A DNA stretch of 64,000 nucleotides from Thermoflexales bacterium (GCA_025056965.1 JANWVF010000006.1:20169-84168), one strand, 5' to 3'; shown: positions 52,279 to 61,471, counted from the first letter of the stretch. Program-made: numbers and translations. Notes: generated from the sequence alone by a model not told the origin.

Positions 52279-53208
52279 TCATCCTTTCAGGCCGGTCAGC
52301 ACGATACCGCGGATGAACAGCTTTTGGGTGAAGAAGAACAGAATCAGCACCGGTAGCACCAGCACAGTCGAAGCGGCCATGAGCAGGTTCCAGCGCGGCT
52401 GTTGCATATAGCCCTGGAAGCTAGCTAGGAAGAGCGCCAAGGTCCAGTTTTTCTGAGAGGACAACACGATCAACGGCCACAACAGGTCGTTCCAATGGTA
52501 GACGAAGGCGAAGATCGCCACCGTCGCCAGGGCGGGTCTGGACAATGGCAGAATGATGTTCCAATAGATGCGCAAATTGGACGCCCCGTCAATACGTGCA
52601 GCCTCGTCCAGCTCCCTGGGAATGGTGAGAAAGAACTGGCGCAATAGAAAGATGTGGAATGGCGCGCCGAACCAGTAGGGCACAATTAGGGGCAAGAACG
52701 TGTCCAGCCAGCCGATCCGTTGATACAGGATGAACTGCGGCACCATCGTCACCGCGAATGGCAGCATCATGGTGCCCAGCACGACGACGAACAGCTTGTC
52801 TCGACCGGGGAATTCCAGGCGGGCGAAGCCAAATGCGACTAGCGAGCTAGACAGTGCAACGCCGACCACGCCCAACACAGCGATCACCAGCGTGTTCCAC
52901 ACATACAGATGGACGGGATGGCCCAGAATAGTCAATGCATCAATGAAATTGCGCCACACCCACGGTCGCGGGAAGAACTCGGGCGGTATCGAGAACACCA
53001 GCGCGTCGGGCTTGAGGGCTGTGGAGACCATCCACACGAAAGGCAACGCCATTATCACGCCGAGCAGCACGAGTATCAGATAGGTAATCAGCCGGCGAAG
53101 TGCATTTGTGAAGCGAATGCTCTGGGCGGGCCAGCCGTGGACGCGCGGGACGCTGGCAAGGCGTCTGAACGCGCGAGGCGTCGCTTCAGATTCCGGTAAT
53201 GTCGTCAT
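52279..53208 (-). CDS. Carbohydrate ABC transporter permease, MalG type
   Basis: 309 residues, six membrane helices. The first is LITYLILVLLGVIMALPFVWM near residue 40. The EAA loop is RELDEAARIDGASNLRIYWN with IILPLSRPA, and the ending is KLFIRGIVLTGLKG. It is the last gene of the sugar ABC operon (binding protein, MalF-type, MalG-type), 14 bp after the MalF-type gene. No ATPase is in the operon, so a common ATPase is expected elsewhere. Confidence 0.92.
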   Translation of the reverse strand: MTTLPESEATPRAFRRLASVPRVHGWPAQSIRFTNALRRLITYLILVLLGVIMALPFVWMVSTALKPDALVFSIPPEFFPRPWVWRNFIDALTILGHPVHLYVWNTLVIAVLGVVGVALSSSLVAFGFARLEFPGRDKLFVVVLGTMMLPFAVTMVPQFILYQRIGWLDTFLPLIVPYWFGAPFHIFLLRQFFLTIPRELDEAARIDGASNLRIYWNIILPLSRPALATVAIFAFVYHWNDLLWPLIVLSSQKNWTLALFLASFQGYMQQPRWNLLMAASTVLVLPVLILFFFTQKLFIRGIVLTGLKG

Positions 53209-53222
53209 GGCTTGCGCATGGC

Positions 53223-54167
53223 CTACGCCCTCGCCTCCTCAAACTCGTAGTAGACCCAGCGTCGCGATAGCTTGAGTTGGGCGATCGTGATGACCAGGAT
53301 GATGAGGAACAGAACCCAGGCCAGCGCCGAAGCATAGCCCATCTTCAGAAAGTTGAACGCGTTCAGATACAGATACAGCGCATAAAACATGGTGGCATTC
53401 AACGGGCCGCCCTTAGTCATGATATAGGCCTGGGTGAAGGTCTGAAAGCCGACGATGATGCCCAGCACGAGGTTAAAGAAGATGACTGGCGAGAGCATAG
53501 GTAGGGTGATGTGCCAGAACTTCGCCCGTTCGCCTGCCCCGTCCAGCTCGGCGGCCTCGTACAAGTGCTGGGGAATGCCCTGTAGCGCTGCCAGAAAGGT
53601 GATCATCGTCCCGCCCACTGTCCATAGACTCATGAAAATGATCGCCGGCAGTGCCCACTGGGGTGACACCAGCCACGCTGGCCCTTTGATGCCAAACCAG
53701 CGCAGCATTTCGTTGATCAACCCAAGATCGGGGTGATATAGCCATTGCCACAGCACGGCGACTGCCACCCCACTCACGACCGCCGGCAGATAAAACACGG
53801 TGCGGAAGAAGGGCAGAAGCCGCACGCGCTGATTGAGCAGCATGGCCAGAAACAGCGCGAATGCCAACTGCAGCGGAACGGCGACGACTACGTAGATCAA
53901 CGTGACTTGCAGCGATTGTCCAAACAGTGGATCGGCGGTGAACATGTTGACGTAGTTCTCCACGCCGACGAATACAGGCGCCTGGATCAGCCGCCAGTTG
54001 AAGAAGCTCATGACGAAGGAAGCAGCTACCGGCAGGAAGGTGAAGAGGATGAAACCGATGATCCAAGGTGATATGAACAGATAGCCCTCGATCGTCTGTC
54101 GCATGTGGCGACGCGACCTGAACCGCACACGGGCGTTCGGAGCGATCGAGGTTGATTGTATTGCCAT
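53223..54167 (-). CDS. Carbohydrate ABC transporter permease, MalF type
   Basis: 314 residues, six membrane helices; GYLFISPWIIGFILFTFLPV is the first. The EAA loop QHLYEAAELDGAGERAKFWH with ITLPMLSPV contacts the ATPase. The start (54167) lies 14 bp from a 15-bp stem-loop that separates it from the binding-protein gene. No clear ribosome binding site is seen, since the hairpin occupies the region. Confidence 0.92.
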   Translation of the reverse strand: MAIQSTSIAPNARVRFRSRRHMRQTIEGYLFISPWIIGFILFTFLPVAASFVMSFFNWRLIQAPVFVGVENYVNMFTADPLFGQSLQVTLIYVVVAVPLQLAFALFLAMLLNQRVRLLPFFRTVFYLPAVVSGVAVAVLWQWLYHPDLGLINEMLRWFGIKGPAWLVSPQWALPAIIFMSLWTVGGTMITFLAALQGIPQHLYEAAELDGAGERAKFWHITLPMLSPVIFFNLVLGIIVGFQTFTQAYIMTKGGPLNATMFYALYLYLNAFNFLKMGYASALAWVLFLIILVITIAQLKLSRRWVYYEFEEARA

Positions 54168-54180
54168 AGAACGTCAATGT

Positions 54181-54226
54181 GGCGTAGAGACGCGCCGTGT
54201 TTCTGTCTGTCGCGCGTCTCTACGCC
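54181..54226 (-). promoter_or_regulatory. Strong hairpin between binding-protein and permease genes
   Basis: Perfect 15-bp inverted repeat: 54181-54195 (GGCGTAGAGACGCGC) with 54212-54226, 16-base loop. There is no T-run on the minus strand. It sits 50 bp after the binding-protein stop and 14 bp before the permease start. Confidence 0.75.
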
Positions 54227-54275
54227 AGAGGCGCCGCTCACGCAGTGCCCATCCGGGCAGCGCAGGAGATATCGG

Positions 54276-55586
54276 CTACTTGCGCTGGAGTGCCTTCGTG
54301 ACCTGCGGTGCGATCTCCTTGAACGCGTCAGCAGCCTTCCGCTGGCCCAGATAGATAGCCTGGAATGCGTCGGCTTGAATCTTCTCTACTTCGCCGACGT
54401 TGGGCGGCGCCGGGACGAGAATGCCGTAGTCGCCTGCTGCAGGCACCACATCCCAATTGGCCTCGATCCCTTCGCGCACCCATGGCTTGCGTTCATTGAC
54501 CGAACGCCGCGCGGCTGGTGTGCCGTTCGCGTGGGTCATATCGAACAGGCTGTCCGGGCTGACGAGTTCATTGATCCACAGCCAGGCAATATCCTTGTTC
54601 TTGGTCGTGGTAGGGATGACGTTGAAGGCCGTGTGCAACAGGGTGCGTCTCTCCTTCCGTTTTGGCTCTGGCACCATGTCCCATTTGAACTTGGCTTCTG
54701 CCAGCGCGGCGATAGCCCATGAACCCATGCGTTGCAACGCCACCCGGCCAGTCTGGAACAGGTCCCCCAAACCTTCGGCTTGTGTGGGTGAGGGCATGAT
54801 CTCTGCCTCCTGAAGAAGATCGGCCCAATACTGGACGCCCTCGGCTGCTTCTGGGCTATCCAGCAGGCATTCCGTGTAGTCGGCGTTGTAGACTTGACCG
54901 CCGTTCTGCCACACGTTCTTGTAGCTCCAGTGCAGCCAGCCGATCGGAATCGTATCCGAGCCCCAGATCTTCTCATCCGGCTTGGAGATCTTGCGGGCCG
55001 CTTCGACATACTGATCCCATGTCCAATCCTCGGTGGGGTAGGGCACTTGAGCGGCATCGAACAGGTCCTTGTTGTAGAACAGCAGGTGACCATTCCAACC
55101 ATCGGCGATGCCGTAGCGTTTGCCGTCGATCACGGGGAAGTTCCACAGACTCTCGATGAAATCGTCCGGTCGGAAATCCTTTTCAGCATCAACGTACGGT
55201 TGCAGGTCAATCAACTGGCCGGCGCGGCCAAAATCCAGCACCATCGGCTCCCACACGCGCACCACATCGGCCAGCGTGCCGGCAGCGGCGCTGGCGAAGA
55301 TCTTGGTCGGGAAGTCGCTGGGGATCTGTTGCATGTTGACCTTGATCTTCGGATACTTCTTGTTGAATCGCTCCTTGACTTTATCGCGATAGGTCGTCGG
55401 ATCGTGCGTAACATAGGTGATCTCGCCTTCGGGCTCCATCGCCTTCGGCGCTTCGGTGGGTTGGGGTTGAGTGGGTGCTTCCACGCGAGGTGGTGGAGCG
55501 GCACAGGCAGCCAGGCTGACGCCTGCAGCACCGATGGCTGCCAGCTTCAGGAACTTTCGGCGAGATAAAGCATGTGCGTTCTTCAT
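54276..55586 (-). CDS. Sugar ABC transporter substrate-binding lipoprotein with Tat-like signal
   Basis: 436 residues. N-terminus MKNAHALSRRKFLKLAAIGAAG carries the twin-Arg motif SRRKFLK, then the lipobox LAAC (about 28-31) and a Pro/Thr linker (APTQPQPTEAPK). The mature part is family 1 solute-binding: DVVRVWEPMVLDFGRAGQLIDL, LLFYNKDLFDAA and DLFQTGRVALQRMGSW. ATG at 55586 follows GGAGGA; an open frame extends upstream but reads only the antisense of the permease gene. Exported folded by Tat is inferred. It heads the sugar ABC operon. Confidence 0.92.
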   Translation of the reverse strand: MKNAHALSRRKFLKLAAIGAAGVSLAACAAPPPRVEAPTQPQPTEAPKAMEPEGEITYVTHDPTTYRDKVKERFNKKYPKIKVNMQQIPSDFPTKIFASAAAGTLADVVRVWEPMVLDFGRAGQLIDLQPYVDAEKDFRPDDFIESLWNFPVIDGKRYGIADGWNGHLLFYNKDLFDAAQVPYPTEDWTWDQYVEAARKISKPDEKIWGSDTIPIGWLHWSYKNVWQNGGQVYNADYTECLLDSPEAAEGVQYWADLLQEAEIMPSPTQAEGLGDLFQTGRVALQRMGSWAIAALAEAKFKWDMVPEPKRKERRTLLHTAFNVIPTTTKNKDIAWLWINELVSPDSLFDMTHANGTPAARRSVNERKPWVREGIEANWDVVPAAGDYGILVPAPPNVGEVEKIQADAFQAIYLGQRKAADAFKEIAPQVTKALQRK

Positions 55587-55735
55587 GGCTTTATCCTCCT
55601 CCGCAGGTGAAAGTTGCACTTGTTTGGACTGCCCAGTCTTGCGCGGGCGTATCAATCGGTGACTAGCGGACCGCTTTATCGCAGCTAGACCACCTCCTTG
55701 ATGCCGAATCGGCCTCCTGTCGGCTCTACTATATC

Positions 55736-57025
55736 TTACCCTTTCTCGTATGGTTTCCCATCCGCCGCCGGCGGCGTGGTGCGACCGATCAAGCCGGCCA
55801 GCGCAATCATCGTCGCGATGTAGGGTGCCATCAGCAGGAACTGCGACGGGATGGGCACGTTGAGGATGGCCAGCCGACTCTGCAGCGAGTCGGCGAAGCC
55901 GAAGATTAGCGCCGCGCCGAACGCGCCGAACGGCGTCCAGTTGCCGAAGATCATCGCCGCCAGCGCGATGAAGCCGCGCCCGGCGGTCATGCCTTCGTCG
56001 AAGCGGCCGACCGAGCCGAGGGTGAAATAGGCGCCGGCGAATCCGGCCAGCGCGCCGCTCAGCAGCACCGCGGTGTAGCGCGTGCGAAAGACGTTGATGC
56101 CCAGCGTATCGGCTGCCTTGGGATGCTCGCCAACGGCACGGGTGCGCAGGCCCCATCGCGTGTAGAACAGCGCGATGTGAATCACGATCAGCAGCACGAA
56201 CATCGCATAGGTGAAGAAATTGTTGTCGAAGAGGATCGGGCCGATGACCGGTATCGCCGACAACACGGGAATCGGCTCTGACCGGAAGGTGCCAGGATTG
56301 TTCAGTTGCGGAAACTCGCTCAGGAACTTGGCCGAGATGAAGCTGGTGATGCCGACCGAAAAGATGTTGATTACCGTGCCGCTGATGATCTGATCCACCT
56401 TATAGCGAATGGACAGCACGCCGTGGAAGAGCGAAAGCAACACGCCAGTGAGCACGGCAGCAGCCACGCCGATCCACAAACTGCCGGTCACGCTGCCGGC
56501 GATCGTGGCAGTGAGCGCGCCGGACAACATCATGCCTTCGATGGCGATGTTGACCACGCCCGATCGCTCCGACATCACGCCGGATAGTGCGCCGAGCGTG
56601 AGCGGCACGGCGCGCAGCAGCGTGCTGTTGATCATCGCCGCTAAATTGATGGACTTGTCGCCCGTCGCCCAAACCAGAAACGAGGCGATGAAGAACAAGA
56701 TGATCAGCCCGAAGATGGCGTTCGTGGACTTGCCGAACCCGCGAATGATCTGATAGCCGCCGACGAAGAGGCACAACGACGACAGGACAGTGATCGTCGC
56801 TTGTGTGGGCACGACCAGGTCGCCCAACCGGATCGCTGCCGTACGGCCGGTGTTCAGGCCGAAGGTGCTCACCGCGGCCGGATCGGCGTTGGCGGCGAAC
56901 AGCGCGAAGCCGGCGAAACCGAGCAGCACCATGATGACGCCGATGATCCGATGCCGCCGGCGTTCGGCCATCGCCGCCAGTTGCGCCTGCGTGTAGCGCG
57001 GGGTCTGCACTGTCGTCGCTGTCAT
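55736..57025 (-). CDS. Nucleoside-type ABC permease of the second BMP cassette
   Basis: 429 residues, BPD_transp_2 family. The core has LSGVMSERSGVVNIAIEGMMLSGA, RAVGEHPKAADTLGINV and GRGFIALAAMIFGNWTPFG. About 100 residues before it (RRHRIIGVIMVLLGFAGFAL, and further helices) exceed the 315-residue paralog at 47.7 kb. The ATG at 57025 is used; the frame stays open upstream only through a heptamer repeat array. Last gene of the second cassette. Confidence 0.88.
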   Translation of the reverse strand: MTATTVQTPRYTQAQLAAMAERRRHRIIGVIMVLLGFAGFALFAANADPAAVSTFGLNTGRTAAIRLGDLVVPTQATITVLSSLCLFVGGYQIIRGFGKSTNAIFGLIILFFIASFLVWATGDKSINLAAMINSTLLRAVPLTLGALSGVMSERSGVVNIAIEGMMLSGALTATIAGSVTGSLWIGVAAAVLTGVLLSLFHGVLSIRYKVDQIISGTVINIFSVGITSFISAKFLSEFPQLNNPGTFRSEPIPVLSAIPVIGPILFDNNFFTYAMFVLLIVIHIALFYTRWGLRTRAVGEHPKAADTLGINVFRTRYTAVLLSGALAGFAGAYFTLGSVGRFDEGMTAGRGFIALAAMIFGNWTPFGAFGAALIFGFADSLQSRLAILNVPIPSQFLLMAPYIATMIALAGLIGRTTPPAADGKPYEKG

Positions 57026-57026
57026 T

Positions 57027-57190
57027 GTGAGCTGCGAGCTATGATATGAGCTGTGAGCTTTGAGTTGTGAGTGGGGAGTCGGGAGTCGGATTGCTAATCC
57101 CCAATCTCTAATCTCCAATCTCTGATCCGCCTCCCCACTCCCTACTCCCGATCCACGCCCTCTGACTTCTGACCTCTGAATTCTCAATTC
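57027..57190. repeat. 164-bp period-7 tandem repeat between permease genes
   Basis: Heptamers change along the array: GAGCTGT, GAGTTGT, GAGTCGG, then ATCTCTA/ATCTCCA, TCCCTAC and CTCTGAC types, all in the same 7-bp phase. The array fills the gap between the stop codon of the upstream permease (57191) and the start of the next (57025). Confidence 0.88.
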
Positions 57191-58639
57191 CTATCTGCCC
57201 CATCCGCGCGTGAACACCACCTCGCCTTCGCGCGGCTTGACGATGCGATAAATCGCCCGGATGATGCCCGGCGCGGCCATGAACGCGATCACCAGCGCCT
57301 GCACCACGATGATAATGTCTATCGGGATTTGGGCGACATTCTGCATGCGCGTGCCGCCGCTGCGCAGCGTGCCGAATAGCAGCGCCGCCAACACCACGCC
57401 GAATGGATGGCTTCGGCCGAGCAGCGCCAGCGCGATGCTGTCGAAGCCGTAGCCCGAAGAAAACGCGTTGGCCAAGTTGTAATTCACGCCGAGCACTTCG
57501 TTCGCGCCGGCCATCCCCGCCAGCGCGCCCGACATGCACATCGCCAGAATGATGTTGAACGCGATGTTCATGCCGGCGTAGCGCGCTGCGTTTGGGTTCG
57601 CGCCTACGGTGCGGATCTCGAAGCCCCACCGCGACTTGAACAAGAACCACCAGACGAAAACCGCCATGCCGAGCGCGATGAAGAACCCCAGGTGGAAGCG
57701 GATCGGATCGGGGAAGAATCGCGGCAACTGCGCCGACTCGGCGATGAACGGGCTGACCGGCACCGCGCCCGGTCGCTTCATCGGCCCGTTCAGCAGCCAC
57801 TCGCTCAGCCGGAACGCGATGTAGTTCATCATGATCGTGTTGATCACCTCGTGCGCGCCGACCCGCGCTTTGAGGAAGCCCGGCACGAAGCCCCATAGCG
57901 CGCCGCCCAGCGCGCCCGCGCCAAGCGCCAGCGGAATATGCACGATCGCCGGCAGGCCGGTGAGCGAGTAGCCGACGAAGACCGAGGTGAGCGCGCCGAT
58001 GAACAATTGCCCTTCCGCGCCGATGTTGAACAGGCCGCAGCGGAAGCCGAGCGCCACGGCCAGCCCGGCGAAGATGTAGGGCGTGGACGCGACCAGCGAC
58101 TCGGAAATCGGATAGAACGCCAGCGCAATCGCGCGTGAGTCGCCGCTTTGCAACGCAGCGATCATCTGCGCAGGATTGCCGAGCGAGCCTTCGAGCAGCG
58201 CGCCGTATGCGCTGATGACCGCGTTCCACGCCAGCTCGAGCACATGCCCGAAGCCAATGATCACCAGCAGCCCGATCACCGCGGCGATGGTTAGCACGAC
58301 GGCAATGATGTTGAACCAGCGCGATTGGCGGCCCGTGGCCGCGAAACCCAGCCGGCTGAGGATGATCTCCGGCTTGCGGCTGATGGCGACGCCGCCGATG
58401 AGCACGACGGCCGTCAGGATCAGGAGGGCGTAGCCGATCGGGTTCAGCCGGCTAACCGTGTCGGCCAGCGCTTCGAGCACCTTGAAGTCACTCAGCGCGA
58501 TGATGAACCCGCCGACGACGAACGCGGTGAAGAGCGCCAGCGCCGGCAACTGCACTGCTTCCCAGGCGCGCCGCCACAACGACTGGCGCTGCACCTCGGT
58601 GACCGGCGGGATGATCTCTTTCAGGACGGACTCTGCCAT
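57191..58639 (-). CDS. Nucleoside-type ABC permease with long N-terminal membrane extension
   Basis: 482 residues against 374 in the paralog at 46.5 kb. Roughly 100-150 N-terminal residues contain additional hydrophobic helices (ALALFTAFVVGGFIIAL, YALLILTAVVLIGGVAI, FNIIAVVLTIAAVIGLLVII). The conserved core follows: GLFNIGAEGQLFIGAL, VINTIMMNYIAF, RTVGANPNAARYAGMNI and SGYGFDSIALALLGRSHPFG. ATG at 58639 has GGAG upstream. It partners the 429-residue permease. Confidence 0.87.
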   Translation of the reverse strand: MAESVLKEIIPPVTEVQRQSLWRRAWEAVQLPALALFTAFVVGGFIIALSDFKVLEALADTVSRLNPIGYALLILTAVVLIGGVAISRKPEIILSRLGFAATGRQSRWFNIIAVVLTIAAVIGLLVIIGFGHVLELAWNAVISAYGALLEGSLGNPAQMIAALQSGDSRAIALAFYPISESLVASTPYIFAGLAVALGFRCGLFNIGAEGQLFIGALTSVFVGYSLTGLPAIVHIPLALGAGALGGALWGFVPGFLKARVGAHEVINTIMMNYIAFRLSEWLLNGPMKRPGAVPVSPFIAESAQLPRFFPDPIRFHLGFFIALGMAVFVWWFLFKSRWGFEIRTVGANPNAARYAGMNIAFNIILAMCMSGALAGMAGANEVLGVNYNLANAFSSGYGFDSIALALLGRSHPFGVVLAALLFGTLRSGGTRMQNVAQIPIDIIIVVQALVIAFMAAPGIIRAIYRIVKPREGEVVFTRGWGR

Positions 58640-58701
58640 CAATCGCTCTCCATCGTGCCGTTTGAACCGCCTGACGCGCTTTCGCACAGCGCCGGTTCGC
58701 T

Positions 58702-60264
58702 TCAGGTGACCACCTCGGCGCGTTTGTGGCGTCGCTCCGGAACCGGCGTCGTTGCCGGGTCGGCGCCGGCCATCAGCAACCCGAGATATTCTTTCGTCGC
58801 GACGTCGGCGTCCACGATCGCAACCACACGCCCGCGATACATGACCGCGATGCGGTCGGACAAGGCGAGGATTTCGTCGAGTTCGGGCGAGACCAGCAAT
58901 ACGGCCGCGCCCTCGTCTCGCTTGCGCACGATCTGCTTGTGAATGTATTCAATCGAGCCGACGTCTAGGCCGCGCGTCGGCTGCGAAGCGACCAGCAGTT
59001 TGATCGGGCGCGAGAGCTCGCGCGCGACGATCACTTTCTGCTGGTTGCCGCCGGAGAGCGAGCCGGCCGGCGTCTGCACGCTCGGCGTGCGGACGTCGAA
59101 CTGCTGCACCAGCCGCGCTGCTTCCTTTTCAATTGCTTGTTCGTCAATCACCACGCCCCTGGCGAAGGGCGGCTTGTAATACTCCTGCAGTGCGATATTG
59201 TCGGCGACGGGATAGCTCAGCACCAGCCCATCGCGCTGGCGGTCTTCGGGCACGTGGGCGACGCCGAGTTCGGTGATCCGGCGGGGTGTGGCGCCGGTCA
59301 CGTCATGGCCGAGGATGCGAACGCGCCCGCTGACCGGCCGGCGTAAGCCGGTGATCACCTCGACCAGCTCGGTCTGTCCGTTGCCCTGCACGCCGGCCAC
59401 GCCCATGATCTCGCCGGCGCGCACGTCCAGCGTCACGTCGTCCACGGCGACATTCAGCCGGTCGTCGAGCACTTCGAGGTGTTCCAAGCTGAGCACGACG
59501 TCGCCGGGCTTGGCCTCGGCCTTCTCCACCTCGAGCGCCACTTCGCGCCCCACCATCATCGCAGCGAGCGCGGCCTCGGTCGTTTGGGCCGGCGTCGTGC
59601 TGCCGACGACTCGGCCTGCACGCAGCACGGTGATGCGATCCGCCGTCGCCAGCACCTCCTTCAGCTTGTGCGTAATGAAGATGAGCGACTTGCCCTGATC
59701 CACCAGCGAGCGGATTACCTTGAACAAATCGTTTACCTCTTGCGGCGTGAGCACCGCCGTCGGCTCGTCGAGGATCAGGATGTCAGCGTTGCGAAACAGC
59801 AGCTTGATAATCTCCACGCGTTGCTGCACGCCGACGGGCAGGTCTTTGATATATGCGTCGGGGTCCACCTCCAGCCCGTACTGCTTCGAGATGTCGCGGA
59901 TGCGCTGCGCGGCGCTACGCCGGTCGAGGAAGACCCCACCGGTGAGCATCTCGTCGCCGAGCATGACGTTCTCCGTGACGGTGAGCACCGGCACGAGCAT
60001 GAAGTGCTGGTGCACCATGCCGATGCCGGCGCGGATCGCGTCGCTCGGGCTGTGGATCTTGACCGGCCGGCCGCGCACGATGATCTCGCCCTCGTCCGGC
60101 TGATATAGGCCATACAGGATGTTCATCAGCGTGGACTTGCCGGCGCCGTTTTCGCCCAGCAAGGCGTGAATCTCGTTCTGCTCCAGCGTAAACGAGATGC
60201 GGTCGTTGGCCAGGACGCCGGGAAAGTGCTTGGTGATGTTGCGCAGCTCGAGGACGGGGGCCAT
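58702..60264 (-). CDS. Nucleoside-type ABC ATPase, two NBDs
   Basis: 520 residues, RbsA/NupO-like. It begins MAPVLELRNITKHFPGV and has NBD1 Walker A GENGAGKSTL, the degenerate signature PVGVQQRVEI and LILDEPTAVLTPQE. NBD2 has the degenerate Walker A GVQGNGQTELVEV and signature LSGGNQQK. It is homologous to the ATPase at 44952-46541. A palindromic hairpin separates it from the binding-protein gene upstream. Confidence 0.93.
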   Translation of the reverse strand: MAPVLELRNITKHFPGVLANDRISFTLEQNEIHALLGENGAGKSTLMNILYGLYQPDEGEIIVRGRPVKIHSPSDAIRAGIGMVHQHFMLVPVLTVTENVMLGDEMLTGGVFLDRRSAAQRIRDISKQYGLEVDPDAYIKDLPVGVQQRVEIIKLLFRNADILILDEPTAVLTPQEVNDLFKVIRSLVDQGKSLIFITHKLKEVLATADRITVLRAGRVVGSTTPAQTTEAALAAMMVGREVALEVEKAEAKPGDVVLSLEHLEVLDDRLNVAVDDVTLDVRAGEIMGVAGVQGNGQTELVEVITGLRRPVSGRVRILGHDVTGATPRRITELGVAHVPEDRQRDGLVLSYPVADNIALQEYYKPPFARGVVIDEQAIEKEAARLVQQFDVRTPSVQTPAGSLSGGNQQKVIVARELSRPIKLLVASQPTRGLDVGSIEYIHKQIVRKRDEGAAVLLVSPELDEILALSDRIAVMYRGRVVAIVDADVATKEYLGLLMAGADPATTPVPERRHKRAEVVT

Positions 60265-60281
60265 GCAAAGGACGACGGATG

Positions 60282-60316
60282 GAGAAACCGGGTTTCTTCA
60301 AGAAACCCGGTTTCTC
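60282..60316. promoter_or_regulatory. Perfect palindrome between binding-protein and ATPase genes
   Basis: The 17-bp arms 60282-60298 and 60300-60316 are perfect inverted repeats around a single base, and each arm holds a GAAACCSGGTTTC-like near-palindrome. It lies 12 bp after the lipoprotein stop and 18 bp before the ATPase start. No T-run follows on the minus strand. Confidence 0.75.
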
Positions 60317-60328
60317 AGCGCGAGGGCC

Positions 60329-61471
60329 TTATGGCTTGGTCTTGATCTTGCCTGCGATGATGTCCTGGATGATGCCGGGGAGATCGTCCTTGACTTTCTG
60401 TGGGACGATCGAGTCGAGATCGTGGAACGGCGCAATGCCGACGCCGTTGTTCGCCAGCGTGGCGACTTTGGTGCCACCGCTGAACTTGCCCTCGGCGATC
60501 GCGCGCGCTGCCTCGACCACGCTGACGTCGAGCCGTTTGAGCACGCTGGTGAGCACGATGCTCTTGTATTCGGGCGCCGACTCGTACCAATCGCTGTCCA
60601 CGCCGATCAGATAGGCATTGCCACGCTCCAGGATCGCCGCGCCGGTGCCCAGGCCGACCGGGCCGGCGACCGGCATGATCACGTCGGCGCCTTCGTCCAT
60701 GAGCGTCTCGCCCAGGCGGCGGCCGTCGTCGGTGCTCTCGAAGTTGCCCGCGAACAAGCCATCGCGCTTCTCCACGTCCCAGCCGAGCACCTGGACGTTC
60801 GTCCCATTCTTCTCGTTGTAGTACTTCACGCCCAACGCGAAGCCGTCCATGAAGTCCACAACCGGCGGGATGTTGATGCCGCCAAAGGTGCCGACTTTGC
60901 CAGTCTTTGACACGGCAGCAGCGACGTAGCCGGCCAAGAATGCGCCCTGGTCAGTGGCGTATACCTGACCCCACACATTGGGGATCGGCGGGTCGTAGGT
61001 GAAGTCGAGGATCTGGAACTTCTGGTTGGGATTCGCTTCGGCCGCGGCCTTCGTCGCATCGCCCAGCAGGAAGCCGACGGTCACGATCAGGTCGCAACCC
61101 GAAGCCAGGAACTCGTTGATGTTCTTCTCGTAGTCGGTCTGCTGCTGCGACTCGAGGTAGCGCGCCTCGGCGCCGAATTCTTTGGCGACTTGCTGCGCGC
61201 CGGCCCAGGCAGTCTGGTTGAAGCTCTTGTCGTCAATGCCACCGACGTCAGTCACCTGGCAGACTTTGCCGATCTTGCCGGCGGCAGCCGGCGCCTCCGT
61301 TGGGGCAGCGGGCGCCTCGGTAGGTGTCGCCGGCGCCTCCGTCGGTGCAGCAGGCGGCTCGGTGGGTGCAGCGGGCGGTTGTGTAGGTGCAGCCGGCGCC
61401 GGCGGCGTTGTGCCACAGGCAGCCAGGAGCAACGCAGCTAGCACGGGTACCGTGATGAGTGCCTTTCTCAT
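60329..61471 (-). CDS. BMP-family (nucleoside-type) substrate-binding lipoprotein
   Basis: 380 residues. Signal peptide with lipobox LLAAC (about 15-19), then a linker of about 40 residues built of the 7-residue unit PAAPTEA and variants, six times. The mature domain contains KVCQVTDVGGIDDKSFNQTAW, the hallmark of BMP/PnrA-like proteins, and GQVYATDQGAFLAGYVAA. A purine-rich ribosome binding site (AAAGGAGAGAA) precedes the ATG. It starts the second nucleoside cassette. Confidence 0.92.
   Translation of the reverse strand: MRKALITVPVLAALLLAACGTTPPAPAAPTQPPAAPTEPPAAPTEAPATPTEAPAAPTEAPAAAGKIGKVCQVTDVGGIDDKSFNQTAWAGAQQVAKEFGAEARYLESQQQTDYEKNINEFLASGCDLIVTVGFLLGDATKAAAEANPNQKFQILDFTYDPPIPNVWGQVYATDQGAFLAGYVAAAVSKTGKVGTFGGINIPPVVDFMDGFALGVKYYNEKNGTNVQVLGWDVEKRDGLFAGNFESTDDGRRLGETLMDEGADVIMPVAGPVGLGTGAAILERGNAYLIGVDSDWYESAPEYKSIVLTSVLKRLDVSVVEAARAIAEGKFSGGTKVATLANNGVGIAPFHDLDSIVPQKVKDDLPGIIQDIIAGKIKTKP

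Noticed and set aside
55587..56156. N-terminal extension of the sugar-binding protein
   Set aside because: It reads the antisense of the permease end and would bury the Tat signal peptide and the ribosome binding site at 55590-55600.
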